This document shows positions 34,960 to 47,548 of a stretch of DNA of 64,000 nt, in pieces. Both the position numbers and the translations under genes were made by a program. This stretch comes from Maylandia zebra (Eukaryota; Chordata; Actinopteri; Cichliformes; Cichlidae). Every line of letters starts with the position of its first letter. The first letter of the stretch is position 1. The stretch covers positions 20,392,878 to 20,456,877 of the forward strand of contig NC_135174.1 in the NCBI RefSeq assembly GCF_041146795.1, in the 5' to 3' direction. The notes beneath the pieces were generated by a model. The model saw only the letters and a list, made by a program, of their open reading frames with translations, searched no databases and had not been told where the DNA came from.

Positions 34960-37885
34960 TGGTAGTTCCTGTCCATGTCTGCTTGAATTTGGTCTACAAA
35001 AAAAGGAAAGAAAACAGAACAGACAAGGTCAACTCCCTGTACAGGAATACCACTGCGCTTTCATACCGAGTGCCCAGAACAGCAAATCAGTGCAGTGAAC
35101 TTGCTGTGAGGACAACAAAGAGCAGCAGATTCCATGTCCACCTGGAGAGACAGATGTGCTTACCCAGGATGAATGGCCACCTAAAAGTTTTATTATTTTA
35201 GGGTAGCTTACAGTCAGATATGAGATACAGTTTATTATATACAGATTTTGCAGTGTGTCTGTTTGTTTTGACATAACTGTAATATTCATTTTATCTTACA
35301 AAAAAGGGGGGAGGGTGGGCTGTATGTCTGTTTTAGTCTGTGCAAAGTGTTTGCAGTAATTTATACATTAATTCTGTATGTAGCACTGAAGACTAGTCTA
35401 ACCAAAACTTGACAAAGTAGAAGAACAAGTTCCCAAATTGTATTGTAGAGGAAAACATACAGCAGACTGTGCACACTGCACAGGATGGCTCAGGTATAGC
35501 CCAGTCCGAATTAAGCAAATTCTTTGGGTATTTTTTATTTTTCAATACATTATCTGGCTGTATTAGCACCGGATGTAAATATATTTTGTTTTATGTGTAC
35601 TGGCATCGTTCATGCTTTAGCACCCATTTTAAGGACTTACTGATCTGTCCAAGCAGAGTTTTAGCAGAAAGAAAAAAACCTTCAAACCGACTGCCTTTGC
35701 TGTCATGACTGACATGTGGCCCTCAGGTTGTTAAGTCAAGTGAAGCATGATCAACTGTATTTGCCTGGGTTTGTACTCACAGTCACAAGTGACCCGTAGA
35801 GACTGCTCGATGCTTTTTCACACATACAGGAAGGAAAATGCACGGGACATGTCTTTTGGCAAAAAGATGAGATGATTTAATAGAGATGACAGCCACGGAC
35901 ACGAGAAAATAGTAGAGCAAAGCACCTCTGGATGCAGAAATAATCAGTTTGAATGGGTGAAGTAAAAAAAGAAATATCTCTGAACAGCTAAGGCCAACTA
36001 AATGTGCAATGGTAATAGTTGAGAGCACCTTTACCACATAATATTATTAAAATCAGTCTGAATTACTGAATATGCTCAAAACAAGGGATGATAATCCTAG
36101 CTAAACTAAGATAGGATTAATAACTTGGACCGCAAAACTAAATGATCCTAGTCTGTGATTCCTATTAGTCTTTTTTTTTTCTCAGCAGCAGGTTTTCCAA
36201 CTACTTTGCCAGGAAGTCAGCGACAGGAAAGAGCTAGTAGTGATAATAGATAAGTGGGCAGCTAAGCTACTAACACAGATATTAGATATTGATACTAATG
36301 CAAGGACTAATAGAAGGACTCAATTGTATTTATAAATATAACATATTGTTGTCTTTGCTGATAAAAAGGTTTTTCTTTTAAATAATCACCTGAAAGCAGT
36401 AGAAGGCAGATGAAAATCATCCAGTGCCACTTATATTTGTAAAGCTTTGGCAAATGATGGTGGAAGGCACCAAGTAGAAATAATTATGACCGTATAAACT
36501 TTATTTAAAGGAGACGTGCAACAAACAAGTCTCTAACAACACCAGGCTACCAGTTGGACCCTAACTTTAACCCACCTGTCCCACTAACCCTAAGTTATTT
36601 CATTTTTTTTCTTGGTAAAGAGATAAAAAAAAAAATTGTTTTAAGCAATTTAGAATTATTTTGTTGGTTTGGTCCATTAAATCGAAACAAAAACATCCAA
36701 AGATACTGTATTTGATTTTATAGAAGACTTTGATAGAAGACAATAGAAAACCAGTTATATTTACTCGTTTACAGTACATTTTAATTTTTTTTTGTCATGT
36801 GGAAACAAAATGCATTAAACAGTACATCTGACAGTGAGATGGGGAGTGAAAATGCAGTGCCAAAATTACTGATGATGCCCAGTGAGCTAAATATAAGCAG
36901 ATGTAATTAATTTTCTAAAAGCAGAAAAGAAAACAAAAGAAGTGAAGGCTATTTATGTAGGGTGTAAGGATTCATAATTTTACAAAGGAGAAACAGTTGT
37001 CTTGACTATATCATGCATTGTACGACGCTCCAAGACAGCTGATGCCTTAAATTCTATAATATGTTAGTTTTAAGTTTTTCAGACATATAGATATCTAGAA
37101 CTATATTACTGGAATCAATAATTGCCTTATTCACTTCTGTTCATCAACGTTACTCGAAATCTGCTTCCTTTTTGTTATCCTCTAATTCTGATTTCCTGAA
37201 GTTCTCACTTGCCCACATTAAATGTTTCTCATAAATGATGACTAAAACGAAACCTAAACCTAAAACATGTCGACATATTTAGATGAAAGGCAATGTGAAA
37301 AGTATTTTTGAGTCTTTTGATATATGTAAATGTAATTTATTGGGATAATTTATTGTATGTCTGAGTTTTACAGAATGTGCTGCTGCAAATGCAAATTAAG
37401 TTTATCCTGTTGTGAATCGGTGGCAATGAGTGGAGTGTAATATACCTCATTTTGTTTATCAGTGACTGACCTGACTGCCTAAAGTGTTTTGTTATGTACC
37501 TCCTGATTTATAAAACCATGGCTCGATGCTGCTGCTGCTGCTAAAGATGGCTAAGATGACAAACCCACGATGTTGGCGGTGATGGGATGAATGCTTTTTC
37601 CATAATATTTTTTTTTAATGGAGATTGTAATTGTTATGTTGGTAAAAATGACAAAGATGACTGTTTTAGATTTTAACCATGATGATTAAACTGATGACAA
37701 CTGTTATTGATGCGACAACAAAGAAACACTTACTCTCACACTCACACCATCGTAACACAGCTCACACTTGCACATATAACTTTAGTTCTATTTGACATAA
37801 TGGATAAGATGAATCCATAAGAGGTCTTCATGAAGCTTCTCAGCCTCTCGTAATGGAGTCTTTGTGCCTTTGTTCACAGACATAA
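34960..37885. other. gpr26 downstream flank
   Basis: AT-rich sequence that may include distal gpr26 3' UTR. A short CTG/GCT run lies at about 37527-37542. No gene recognised. Confidence 0.35.
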
Positions 37886-37889
37886 ACAC

Positions 37890-38640
37890 TAGTGCATCTT
37901 AAACAATTGAATATTGTGAAAAAGTCAAAATTTTCTGTGATTTAATTCAAAAAGGTAAAATTCACACAGTGAAATAATTCACGCCTTTTTGTTTTAATGT
38001 AGCTTTTTATGGTTTATAACTCACGACAATCAGAAACCCTGTATCTGAAATTACTAGAACATTTCATTTAGTGTTTTGAGTATATTGCTTTTCAGACAGT
38101 GTCTTATTCGCTACATGCAACCACAATCACAGGAAAGACTGCAGACTTTGCAGTTGTTCAGATGAAGGTCGTTAACACTCTCCACAAAGCACCGCAGAAG
38201 GTCACTGCTAAAAAGGCTGGCTGTTCACAGAATGCTGTATCAAAGCATATTAATGGAAAGTTGACCGGAATCGAAAAGCGCAGAAGGAAAAAGGTGCACA
38301 ATCAACAGGGATGACTGCAGCCTTAAGAGGACTGACGTGCAAGGTTGATTCAAGAACTTGGGGAAGCTTTACAAGGAGTGGGCTGAGGATTGTGTCAGTG
38401 CATGAAGAGCTAGACACACAGAGCTCTTGAAAGGAGCTACAACTGATGCATTCCTAATATCAAGCCACACCTGAACCAGAGATGTCAGAAGGGTCTTACC
38501 CAGGCTGAGGAGAAAAAGAACTGGACTGTTGCTCAGTCCAAAGTCTTTGAGTTGCTGAAGTTGGTGTCCGTATCTTATCAGGAGCCATATTTCTTTTCCT
38601 TTTTTTCCCCTATTTTTTCTTTAACTTCCTGCTTTAGCAA
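37890..38640 (+). mobile_element. 5' half of a Tc1-like transposon with helix-turn-helix fragment
   Basis: The open frame at 38099-38314 translates to text with KTADFAVVQMKVVNTLHKAP and AKKAGCSQNAVSKHINGKL, the N-terminal helix-turn-helix DNA-binding region of a Tc1-like transposase. Downstream DNA (GAGGAGAAAAAGAACTGGACTG TTGCTCAGTCC) belongs to the same element and then stops. The left end near 37890 (CATCTTAAACAATTGAATATTGTGAAAAAG) matches the known end of the family. The catalytic half is missing. Confidence 0.75.
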
Positions 38641-38644
38641 TAAC

Positions 38645-39550
38645 AAGCAATAACTATTTGGTTTTTTTAGATTTTGAGAATGCATCTGTGTTGGACAGAA
38701 GGGGGAAAAAAGCAAGGGTTTGACGAGATGACTCTCATGTATCTGCGGCAATTCAGACTGTTACCACGAGCAATCAGTCTGAGTCACAGGGATGCCATTT
38801 TTTCTGTTCACACCACAATGCAGGTGGTAATGAAACAGCACCAGCTGACAGAGAAGGGCCTGGCTGTAAAACACTGATATCCTGTACACTGATTACCACC
38901 CCAGGAGCCAGTGATTATCTACAGGTGGGTGGCACTGACCATCTAATACGGTTTAATGGTGGTTAGCTTCAGCCCACTCGGGCTTTTTGGGGGGGGGGGA
39001 GTTTCAGTGAGAAATATGCCACAACTCAAAGTGAAAAGTAGACACCTCACACAAAAAGCAAAACACAAATCAAAAGAATATGTTGGGATCTTTTTTCCTC
39101 CATATGATACTTTTGTTTAGGACTGGTTAGGTTAGGTTCAGACATAGGTAACATAGGTACGATTTGTGAAACTCAATTATTATAAGAGTTTAATTTTTAA
39201 ATGTAACTCAGGATGATTATTATCTTCCTGTGTGAAAAACCCCAAACATGTGGGGCTTATTCCTGCAGTTGTCCTTTTCTTTCTCTCCCATATGCTACCA
39301 CATGCTTTTTGTTTGACTATATTTTTTTTATATATATAAAAAAATGTGTGACATATTCTCACTATGCTGCTATGTGTGGCTGCTGCAAGAATATACTTTC
39401 ACTAAAATGATAAATGTACTTGGCCTTTTTTTTTTGTTCCTTTGTTTTTCCTTTTTTTATTACATCCTTACACATGCTTTCACTTATTTGTCTGATTACA
39501 CTTTTTTAAAGCAGCCCATTGGACAAAAACATGAAGTGCTTTATTAGCAA
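38645..39550. other. Intergenic, nothing recognised
   Basis: Contains a G run at 38991-39001 and T-rich tracts near 39320 and 39430. The open frame at 38674-38877 shows no motif. Confidence 0.35.
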
Positions 39551-40358
39551 GGTGTGCCCAGAGGTGTATCAAACACTGAACACTGGTGCTCCACAGGGGT
39601 GTGTACTGAGCCCTCTCCTGTACTCACTCTACACCTACGACTGCACAGCCACTAACAGCTCCAACATCATTGTGAAGTTTGCGGACGACACTACAGTGGT
39701 GGGTCTTATCACCAACGGTGATGAGACGGCTTACAGGGAGGAGGTCAGCGCCCTGACCCACTGGTGTCAAGACAACCATCTCACCCTCAACGTCGCAAAG
39801 ACAAAGGAGTTGATAGTGGACTTCCGGAGGTGCAGAGAAGTACACACCCCCATCACCATCAACGGCGCTGCTGTGGAGAGAGTGAGCAGCTTCCGGTTCC
39901 TTGGAGTACATCTGGCTGAGGATCTTACGTGGTCAGTACACACAAACAAAACAGTGAAGAAGGCGCAGCAGCGCCTCTTCTTTCTCAGGAGACTGAAAAG
40001 ATTCGGCATGAGCCCCCGCATCCTCAGGACCTTCTATCACTGTGCCATTGAGAGCATCCTCACTGGATGCATCACCACCTGGTATGGCAACAGCACCGCC
40101 TACAACTGCAAAGCTCTCCAGCGAGTAGTGCGGTGCTCTGAACGGATAATTGGAGGTGAGCTTCCCTCCCTCCAAGACATCTACAGGAAGCGGTGCCTGA
40201 GGAAAGCGGGGAGGATCATCAAGGACTCCAGTCACCCCAGCCATAAACTGTTCAGACTGCTTCCATCAGGAAGGAGGTTCTGCAGCATCCGGTCCCGTAC
40301 CAGCAGACTGAGAGACAGCTTCTTCCACCAGGCCATCAGACTGCTGAACACGTCATAG
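39519..40358 (+). pseudogene. Truncated LINE reverse transcriptase ORF
   Basis: 279 codons, of which roughly the last 265 match the LINE reverse transcriptase from the palm domain onward. The first codons come from flanking DNA, so the ATG is accidental and this is not a host gene. Confidence 0.8.
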
Positions 40359-40458
40359 ACACCTCAGCTTCACTACTGGAACTTTAACATTATGCACTCC
40401 ACACTGTATATAAATGCCACTTGCTTTGCACATATTCAACTCTGTATATTTTATATAT

Positions 40459-40468
40459 TTTATTATTA

Positions 40469-40499
<31 letters not shown>

Positions 40500-40502
40500 T
40501 TT
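40459..40502. repeat. (ATT)n and (ATTT)n microsatellite
   Basis: A run of TTA units passing into TTTA units inside the LINE 3' UTR. Confidence 0.9.
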
Positions 40503-40530
40503 TTTTACTATTTAATTTGTAAAAATGTGT

Positions 40531-40564
40531 ATACACACACACACATACACACACACACACACAC
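40531..40564. repeat. (AC)n microsatellite
   Basis: AC repeat with a single TA interruption inside the LINE 3' UTR. Confidence 0.9.
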
Positions 40565-41128
40565 GTAGGAAAATATTTAGTATACACATCCAGAAATGCA
40601 TACACTATTATATATTGTACATATATTTATTAGTTTCAGGTTGGCCATTCTTGTATTTTGCTCGTTTGTGTTGTTGTGTTTGCACATCTCTGTTGCTTGT
40701 GGGGCTCGCACACAAGAATTTCACTCGCATGTGCTGTGCCAGTGTGCCTGCACATGTGATGTGACAATAAAAGTGATTTGATTTGATTTGATTTGAACAA
40801 ATATACAAATCTGCTAATGAGCATCAATAACGTACCAATATAGTAAAAGAATTTCACTAACACTTGTAAACTTTTTTAGATTATAATGAACCATGCAGCA
40901 ATTATTTCTCAGATTGCTGCACTGAAAATGTTCCTAAAGGTACCAAACAGCTAGCAGTCAGCTAGCAGCCAACCTACCAATCAAAGCTGACCTACTATAG
41001 ATCATGCACAGTGTAGAGACTTTAAATTAAATTGTTATTTAAACAAAAAATCTGTTACCTTATAGTTTTCACAAAGTTGGTAATTAGCTATAATGACCAA
41101 AGTGGTTTTTGTTCCCATCTTGAATATA

Positions 41129-42200
41129 CTGTATTGCCAAAAGTATTCACTCACTGATCCATATCACTGAATTCAGGTTTTCCTGTCCCTTCCATGGTCA
41201 AGTACCTAGGCTCGCTGTCACGAGTGAAGTCCTGTGCAGCAGGTCCACTCATAAAATCTCCTTGCTACTAAATATTCCACAATCAACTGTTAGTTGTATT
41301 ATAACAAAGTGAAAGCAGTTGGGAATGACAGCAACTCAGCCACAAAGTGGCAGGCTATAGAGCGGGGTCATCGCACGCTGAGGCAGTGAGTGGGCAGAGG
41401 TCGGCAACTTTCTGCAGAATCAATCACTACAGACCTCCAAAGATTATATAGCCTTCTGATTAGGTCAAGAACAGCGCGTAGAGCTTCATGGGATGGGTTT
41501 CCATGGTTGAGCAGTTGCATCCAAGCCTGACGTCACCAAGCGCAATGCAAAGTTTCGGATGCACTGGACTCTAGAGCAGTGGAGACGTCTTCTCTGAGTC
41601 ACACATCTGCACCTGTCAGCCTGGGTTTGTTGGTGGCCAGAAGTACTCGTCTGACTCCACTGTACCAAGTGTAAAGTTTATTAGGAGAGGGATTATGGTG
41701 TGGAATTGTTTTTCATGACTTGCCTCTTAGTTCCAGTGAAACTGGACCAACACATTTTGGACAATTTCATGCTCCCAACTTTGTGGGAACAGTTTAACGA
41801 TGGCCCCTCCTGTTCCAACATGACTGCACACCAGTGCACAAAGCAAGGTCCATAGAGACATAAATGAGCAAGGTTGGTGTGGAAGAACTTGACTGGCCGC
41901 CACAGAGTCCTGAATTCAATACGACAGAACACCCTTGGGATGAATTAGAATGAGCCAAGCCTTCTCTTCTAATATCAGTATTTGACCTGACAAACGCACG
42001 TCTGGAAGAATGGTCAAAAATTCCTATAAATGCACTCTTTAACATTGTGGGAAGCCTTCCCATAAAAGTTGAAGCTCCAAAGGATGATCCAACATCATAT
42101 TAAACCCTATGGAATAAGAATGGTATGTCATATGTAAGTGAATGCAGACAAAAGAATACTTTCCATTCTCGATTTGGGCATTCAATAAAAATAATTGACC
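41129..42200 (+). mobile_element. Near-full-length but decayed Tc1-like transposon (second family)
   Basis: It starts TATTGCCAAAAGTATTCACTCAC, the terminal sequence of a distinct fish Tc1-like family, and runs through the transposase region in order (CTACTAAATATTCCACAATC, ATGGGATGGGTTTCCATGG, CCAACATGACTGCACACCAG TGCAC, GGGATGAATTAGAATGAGCC). It ends in a worn right end near 42165-42200 (AAAGAATACTTTCC). Small deletions and stops break the frame throughout. Confidence 0.8.
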
Positions 42201-42204
42201 ATTG

Positions 42205-43020
42205 ACACAGATCCAGCAAAAAGCATTAAAAGGCATTTATACATTTTTCCTTAAGCTCACCTGACTATCATCATTGAAGTAACATTAAGTACAGTAGTCT
42301 ACAAAACCTCCCAAGTATAGACATATAAGATTTTACTGACTACAGATCTTTCAGAATACCATCTGTGTGTGATCACTCCGTGCATTGTGGTAGTGGTTGC
42401 ATTTGGTTTGCTCATAACCTGCGACATCTGTGCTGGAGCTGCTACAGTTTAAAAAGTGTATCTCACAGGGTGGTAACCTCTTCTTGCAGTATTTTTCTTT
42501 GTTTGTTTGCAACCTCCCACACGATACTTCACCACTAGTCTGCTCAGTAAGAGGCCAAATCTAAAATCAAAGTCTCTCTGCAGATTTTGATGCCTTCTTC
42601 CAGAATAATGTGGCCATTTCAGCTTTGTTTAAAACCTTTTAGTTGTCTGACTGCTCATGTTTCTTGCTTCATCAGACTTTGTATTATTTTTTCAAATTGG
42701 CATTTACTTTCTTAAACAGGCTATTATAGCATATGACCAGGCATGAAGACTAAAGCCAACTAAATGAGACTTTTTGAAATATTTGTTTTATGCTCATTAA
42801 GGAAATGTAAACGAGGAATAATGTGTCCAGTAAAATGAATCCAGAGTTTACAAAACTTCTCAACCACCATTTCTTCATGGATGTGCTTAACTAGCAGGGA
42901 CCACTCCCTTGGTAACGATGGGCGATGAGGGATGAGGAAGTGTGATTAGTGCTGCGGTTTGGGGAAGGCCTTGAAGGGGACTGGCGACGGCTCTCGGGCC
43001 GGGCAGAACCCCCTGTACTA
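42205..43020. other. Intergenic, nothing recognised
   Basis: AT-rich sequence up to about 42880, then a GC-richer stretch with CpGs at 42950-43020 just before the polypurine tract. Confidence 0.35.
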
Positions 43021-43021
43021 A

Positions 43022-43108
43022 CGAGAAGTAAAGGGAGGAAAGGAAGAGAGGAGAGGACAGGAGAAGAGAAGAGAGAAAAAGGGGGGGGCAGGGGGGGGGG
43101 GGGGGGCA
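43022..43108 (+). repeat. Polypurine tract with long G runs
   Basis: About 85 almost pure purines on the plus strand: AG-rich (GGAGGAAAGG, GAAGAGAAGAGAGA), then eight Gs, CA, and sixteen Gs. The minus-strand proline-rich frame at 42891-43217 is its translation, not a gene. Confidence 0.85.
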
Positions 43109-43109
43109 T

Positions 43110-44070
43110 GAAAATGAGAACAGCGGGTATTGGACAAGGGGGGCTTTTATAGGCTGAGGCCAGAAGGGGCGTGAAGGAGGAGTGGTCCTGCTCCTGATAT
43201 TCAGATGATATCTCCACTTGTCGCTATTAGATCAAAACCAGAGTGTGTAATCTGTCTCGGAGGCTCCAGAGAAGCAGAGGGGAGACAGGTTAAGAGCTGG
43301 TTTACCAAAGCTTTGTGACGTCTCACTCCTGTTATATCCAGAATGACGCTCTAACACTTCAAAGGCTGGACTGACTTCTGAAGAAGCACTGGCCTTTTAG
43401 CTTCTGGCAAGGTCAGCTGGTGCCTGTATTTTCCCACACATCTGCATGGTATCACAGCTGCTGGCCACAGCAGCTACACTGCACACACCCTACTTACAGT
43501 ACAACTCCCCGACCCTCATACCCTGTCACGATTTACACAGATTTTATCTCACAGGGATTGTCTGCTATCCATATGGAGCAAGTATCATTAGTTTGTCTTG
43601 CAAGTTATTCATGAACATCACCAGTATTTTATAATCAATGTCCAATGTCCCATTTTTAACAAGTGACTTGCTTCTTTAGGTGGATTCAGCAGCTGTTTGA
43701 TTTAACATTTACAAATACAGTAACATGCAAGACATTCAAAGGTAAGCATAGGAATGTAAATTAAGTACATAGTCAGCATTTTTTTAAAAAACAACTCTAT
43801 ATTCGAAGGTGTGGTGAACCGAAATAACCACATTTCTTCTCTTACAGTAGAGAAAAGGGTCTCCACTTAAATCAAAGGCTGAACCCTGGTTCTGATTTTT
43901 TACAGAAGCAGAAACAAAAGCTGAGCTGGAGACTTCAAGTAATTAAAAACTTTAAATAGAGGTACAAAGAAGTGTAACTGTTCAATGTCTATAAAAAAAA
44001 AAGTACAAGTAACTATGTAAGACTAACTCATAAATATGGTGATCTTGGGTTGTTGGGATGATGAGATGTG
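43110..44070. other. Intergenic, nothing recognised
   Basis: Sequence of mixed composition. Short plus-strand frames near 43420-43634 have no motif. Confidence 0.35.
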
Positions 44071-44074
44071 TCTG

Positions 44075-44880
44075 TGAAGGTTCTCAGTCATCCAGGTCAT
44101 CGTAGTCTAAGGAGCTTGGAAAGAAAAGCGTCTGGACTTCTTTGAGTTGCTTGAAGATGTTTCACCTCCCATCCGAGAAGCTTCTTCAGTTCTAAGGGTC
44201 AAATGGTGGAGAATCCCACATTTAAACCCAGTGGGAGTAACCCCCCAAAGAGGGACAAAGGACCCCTGATGATCCTCTACCTAATCACATGAGCCAAGGG
44301 GTGAAAGTGGGTGTGGGTCACAATCAGCCAGGGTTTCAGGTGAGCTCATTGTGAAACCTGGCCCCACCCTATCATGTGATTTCCTGAGGTCAGATGGCCC
44401 AGGATGTGAGTGGGCGTTAAGGCGTCTGGGAAGGGATCTCAAAACTGGATTATAGATGGCAGAGAGTTGGTGTCGTAAACCACCACCTCTGTTCAAAGAT
44501 GGTCACTCACTGTGAACGTAAATGGCTTCTTTCACTCCTCTTTCAAACCATCTGTCCTCTCTGTCCAAAATGTGATCGCTGGCATCCTCAAAAGAGTGAC
44601 CTTTGTCCTTTAGATGCAGATGAAATGCTGAGTCTTGTTCCGTGGAGGTGGCTCTTCTATGTTGTGCCATGCGCTTGTGAAGTGGTTGTTTGGTCTCTCT
44701 AATGTAGAGGTCTGGGCATTCCTCACTGCACTGTACAGCATACACCACATTGTTAAGTTTGTGTTTTGGAGTTTGTCTTTTGGGTGAACCAGTTTCTGTC
44801 TGAGTGTGTTGCTGGGTCTGAAGTACACTGGAATGTCGTGCTTGGAGAAAACTCTCCTGAGTTTCCTGTGTTTCTTCTTC
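44075..44880 (-). mobile_element. Penelope-like retroelement, 3' part with GIY-YIG endonuclease
   Basis: The minus-strand translation contains NNVVYAVQCSEECPDLYIRETKQ, which carries the GIY-YIG-type start (VVYAVQC...LYI, normally followed by GET), then LHKRMAQHRR, HLKDKGHSFED and REDRWFERGVKEAIYV, characteristic of fish Penelope-like elements. After an in-frame TGA at about 44497 it continues PSLNRGGGLRH. Upstream, VYFRPSNTLRQKLVHPKDK lies in another frame, so at least one frameshift and one nonsense change are present. The 3' flank (GATGTTTCACCTCCCATCCG on the plus strand) is the known tail of the element. Confidence 0.85.
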
Positions 44881-44889
44881 AGACACCTT

Positions 44890-45085
44890 TTTCACTCACT
44901 ATGTGTTTATACACCTCTCTGCACTTTCCAGCCAATGGGATGGGTAATTTTTATAGTTATTATTAATCTCTGGCTCAGATGGCCACCCCTCCCTGAGCCT
45001 GGTTCTGCTGCAGGTTTCCTCCTGTCAAAAGGAGGGTTTTCCTTCCCACTGTCGCCAAAGCCTTTGCTCATAGGATGGAACCTTA
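44890..45085 (+). mobile_element. L2/Maui-type LINE 3' UTR fragment
   Basis: It carries the family's landmarks: CCACCCCTCCCTGAGCCTGG, GTTTCCTCCTGTCAAAAGGA and CCACTGTCGCCAAAGCC TTTGCTCATAGG. It is a 3' UTR fragment without the final tail, abutting the Penelope-like element. Confidence 0.75.
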
Positions 45086-45089
45086 GATT

Positions 45090-47540
45090 TACATCAACGA
45101 TATACCAGTGAAAATTCAAACCAGTACTTGCAAATTGTACCTATGAAGTGACCTGTGAGTCTATATCCCCCCCCAAAAATGGCATTGAGTATTGTACTAT
45201 TGGCAGGCTAAAATCAACCTTCTTCTTCTATTTTTATTACTCAATATCTGTAGCAGAAGTAAAACCACTCTGAGTGCTGTACAGTACAAATATACATATA
45301 CTGTTTAGAAGCCCTGTGGTTTGTTTTAGTGGTTTTAAACTCTCCATCTCCCCATCTGCACATCATATACATCTCTGTTTCATTTGCCATCATATAAATC
45401 CACAGAAAATACATCAAATTAACAAGCTCTGTTCTTCTATTCTCCAGTGACAGGTTTGCGAACCTCCGTTCAATAATCATTGAAGAACGAGTTAAGAGGC
45501 TGAGGTCCTCCTCTAATTGCATGTTGGTCGAACAGAAAGAAGGCTGGTGTTGTTGTCAGAATAATCCAGTGATGTGTAAAAGCCCCAACAGAGTTCTGAT
45601 AATTAGAGTCTTCCTACCCTGACACTCCTACGATGCACCACTCGCCACTCCAGAAATCAAATTAGATGGTGCTTAAAATTAACCACAGTCGTTACTACTA
45701 CAGTATGTTATGGGACTGAAATGGAGTTCCATCAGGGAGTTTCAGTCAAAAGGTGGAAGTAAAATGTTTCTCAGTTTGAAAATTAATCATACACATAACC
45801 TGCAACATCATAGTGAATCCCTTGTGGCTCAATCAGTTGATAATCTTGCTTGTTTTTTTAGTAGTATTTTAGTATTGATCTGCACTCCCCCTAAATTGCA
45901 TGTTCGATGGGCTGAATGCTCGCCACTGCTGATGGATTCGGGGGTAGGTGTTTGCCTGTCAGTATGTGTTAGCACTCTGCTGGAAGGATTATCTTCTATT
46001 GCCCAGTGGAGACAAAATCCAACTCATATTGCCTTGGCAGGAATCAGTGTCTAAAAAGGGAATTTAACAGAGGTGTCTTTACTTACTTACATATATTTAT
46101 AGAATCACTGGTATATGTTGTCAATAATCTCAAAGAAGCAATGACATAGTACAGTAGTTGCAGCAGAAATAAAATGCCTGGTACATCCAAAAGGGTTTTG
46201 TCTTTCATCTAATTTTTCCTTTCATGATTTCTGTATAGGGTTGAACTTTTATATGACTTCATAATGATAAGGTTTTAACTTATGCATGTTTTATGGCATG
46301 ATCGCTTTGGGTGACAGGTAGCTGTCATCAAGCTGTCACCTGTCTTCAAGCATCAAAGTTATTTGAGTCACTGAACTGGGCCTTCTGACCGTTCTTGTGA
46401 TGCTGCTCACATCTGAAGACTTTTTAATGTATTTTTAAGTTTTTTAATTAAATTATCTGACAAGCAGTTTTTTTTACTGGCACATATCCATGCTACAGTA
46501 TTGTTTGGCCTGTTTTAGCAACTTCATACTGTAATAATATATCCTGATAGTTGAGAATTTATCAAGCTGAACTACTTTAGAAACTAAAGTGATACACTGT
46601 TTTCATAAGCTATTATAGTGGATATATTATGTCTGATTTATCCACATATCATTATGTGCATACATGCTAAACGTGGTTAATTTTAGCCCACTGCTAAGTT
46701 GTTGCTAGGCAGCATGATGACATTATAATATCAGATATAGATAAGAACCTTCAGGTGCTTAAGATGAACCTGTGTGTCAAGTTTGGTTGCTCGGCTCCTG
46801 ATCTCTAGAGAGAGTTCACCACACAGACAGACACAGATTTTGTGTATTATAGAAGATTTTAGTAGTAATAAGCATGTAGAGATCATGGATCACCCATGCC
46901 CTTTCCAAGCTATATGACCACTTCTGGCAAGATGGCAGTAATCAGTCGTGATGATTTTATGGTTTATAATGATTGCTGTGAAATTTTAATTTCTTATAAC
47001 AAATACTTAGATATATATGTACAAAAAATTACATTTTTGCGTTTCTAATACCTCTTTGAATGTTTTAAACGTCACCTGAACCCCCCCACCCCCCACCTAG
47101 GGCAATGTGCATATTTTTGTAAATGAAAGAATTCATCTGTTTAGCCCAATTACTTTCCCTTATTTCTAATTATAGAATCATCTGGGTACTCCAGTAGGTT
47201 CTATTTGTATTAGACTATATTGATATTTTTGTTTTTGTGGTAGAGTCTGCTCAGCATGAAAACTGAATAAAAACAGCATTTTCTTAATTTCTGTTTCTAT
47301 ATGTAAGAAATTGTCTCTAGTTTTTTTGGATATGTCTCTCCAAACTTACAGATTCTGATATGTAACTATTTTCAGGATGTCTCATGCAAATTATTAGAAG
47401 CTTAAAGTTTTATACATGTGGTGACAGGCATAGTGACTAGCAAAAATCTGTATTAAAAAGATGTTACACAGTTTGGCTTCCTGAGTTGAATTCACACACA
47501 ACATAATCAGCTGAACGAGTTCACTTTGTGCAAAACACAG
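45090..47540. other. Intergenic between the retroelement cluster and cpxm2
   Basis: A stretch near 46670-46860 (TGTCAAGTTTGGTTGCTCGGCTCCTG, ACACAGACAGACACAGATTT) resembles a dispersed fish repeat. A C run lies at about 47083-47096. Otherwise AT-rich with nothing recognised. Confidence 0.35.
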
Positions 47541-47542
47541 CT

Positions 47543-47548
47543 TTTATT
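47543..47548 (-). terminator. cpxm2: Candidate poly(A) signal of cpxm2
   Basis: AATAAA on the minus strand about 570 bases past the cpxm2 stop. Another AATAAA lies at 47752-47757, about 360 bases past the stop. Either could be used. Confidence 0.35.

Larger units (their letters stand above)
39560..40797 (+). mobile_element. 5'-truncated LINE (L2/CR1-type) with an open reverse-transcriptase C-terminal frame
   Basis: An uninterrupted frame (in-frame ATG at 39519, stop at 40356-40358) carries the reverse-transcriptase palm motifs NTGAPQGCVLSPLLY and FADDTTVVG (the YADD-box position), then LTLNVAKTKELIVDFRR, a thumb-like region, and a tail with LPSLQDIYRKRCLRKAGRII and LLPSGRRF. The 3' UTR holds ATT and CA microsatellites and ends CAATAAAAGTGATTTGATTT followed by TGATT repeats, as L2/CR1-type LINEs do. 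The endonuclease and fingers are missing, so it could not move by itself. The lack of stops suggests a recent insertion. No clear target-site duplication was found. Confidence 0.85.

Noticed and set aside
42891..43217. Proline-rich 108-codon minus-strand frame
   Set aside because: Translation of the polypurine/G-run tract.
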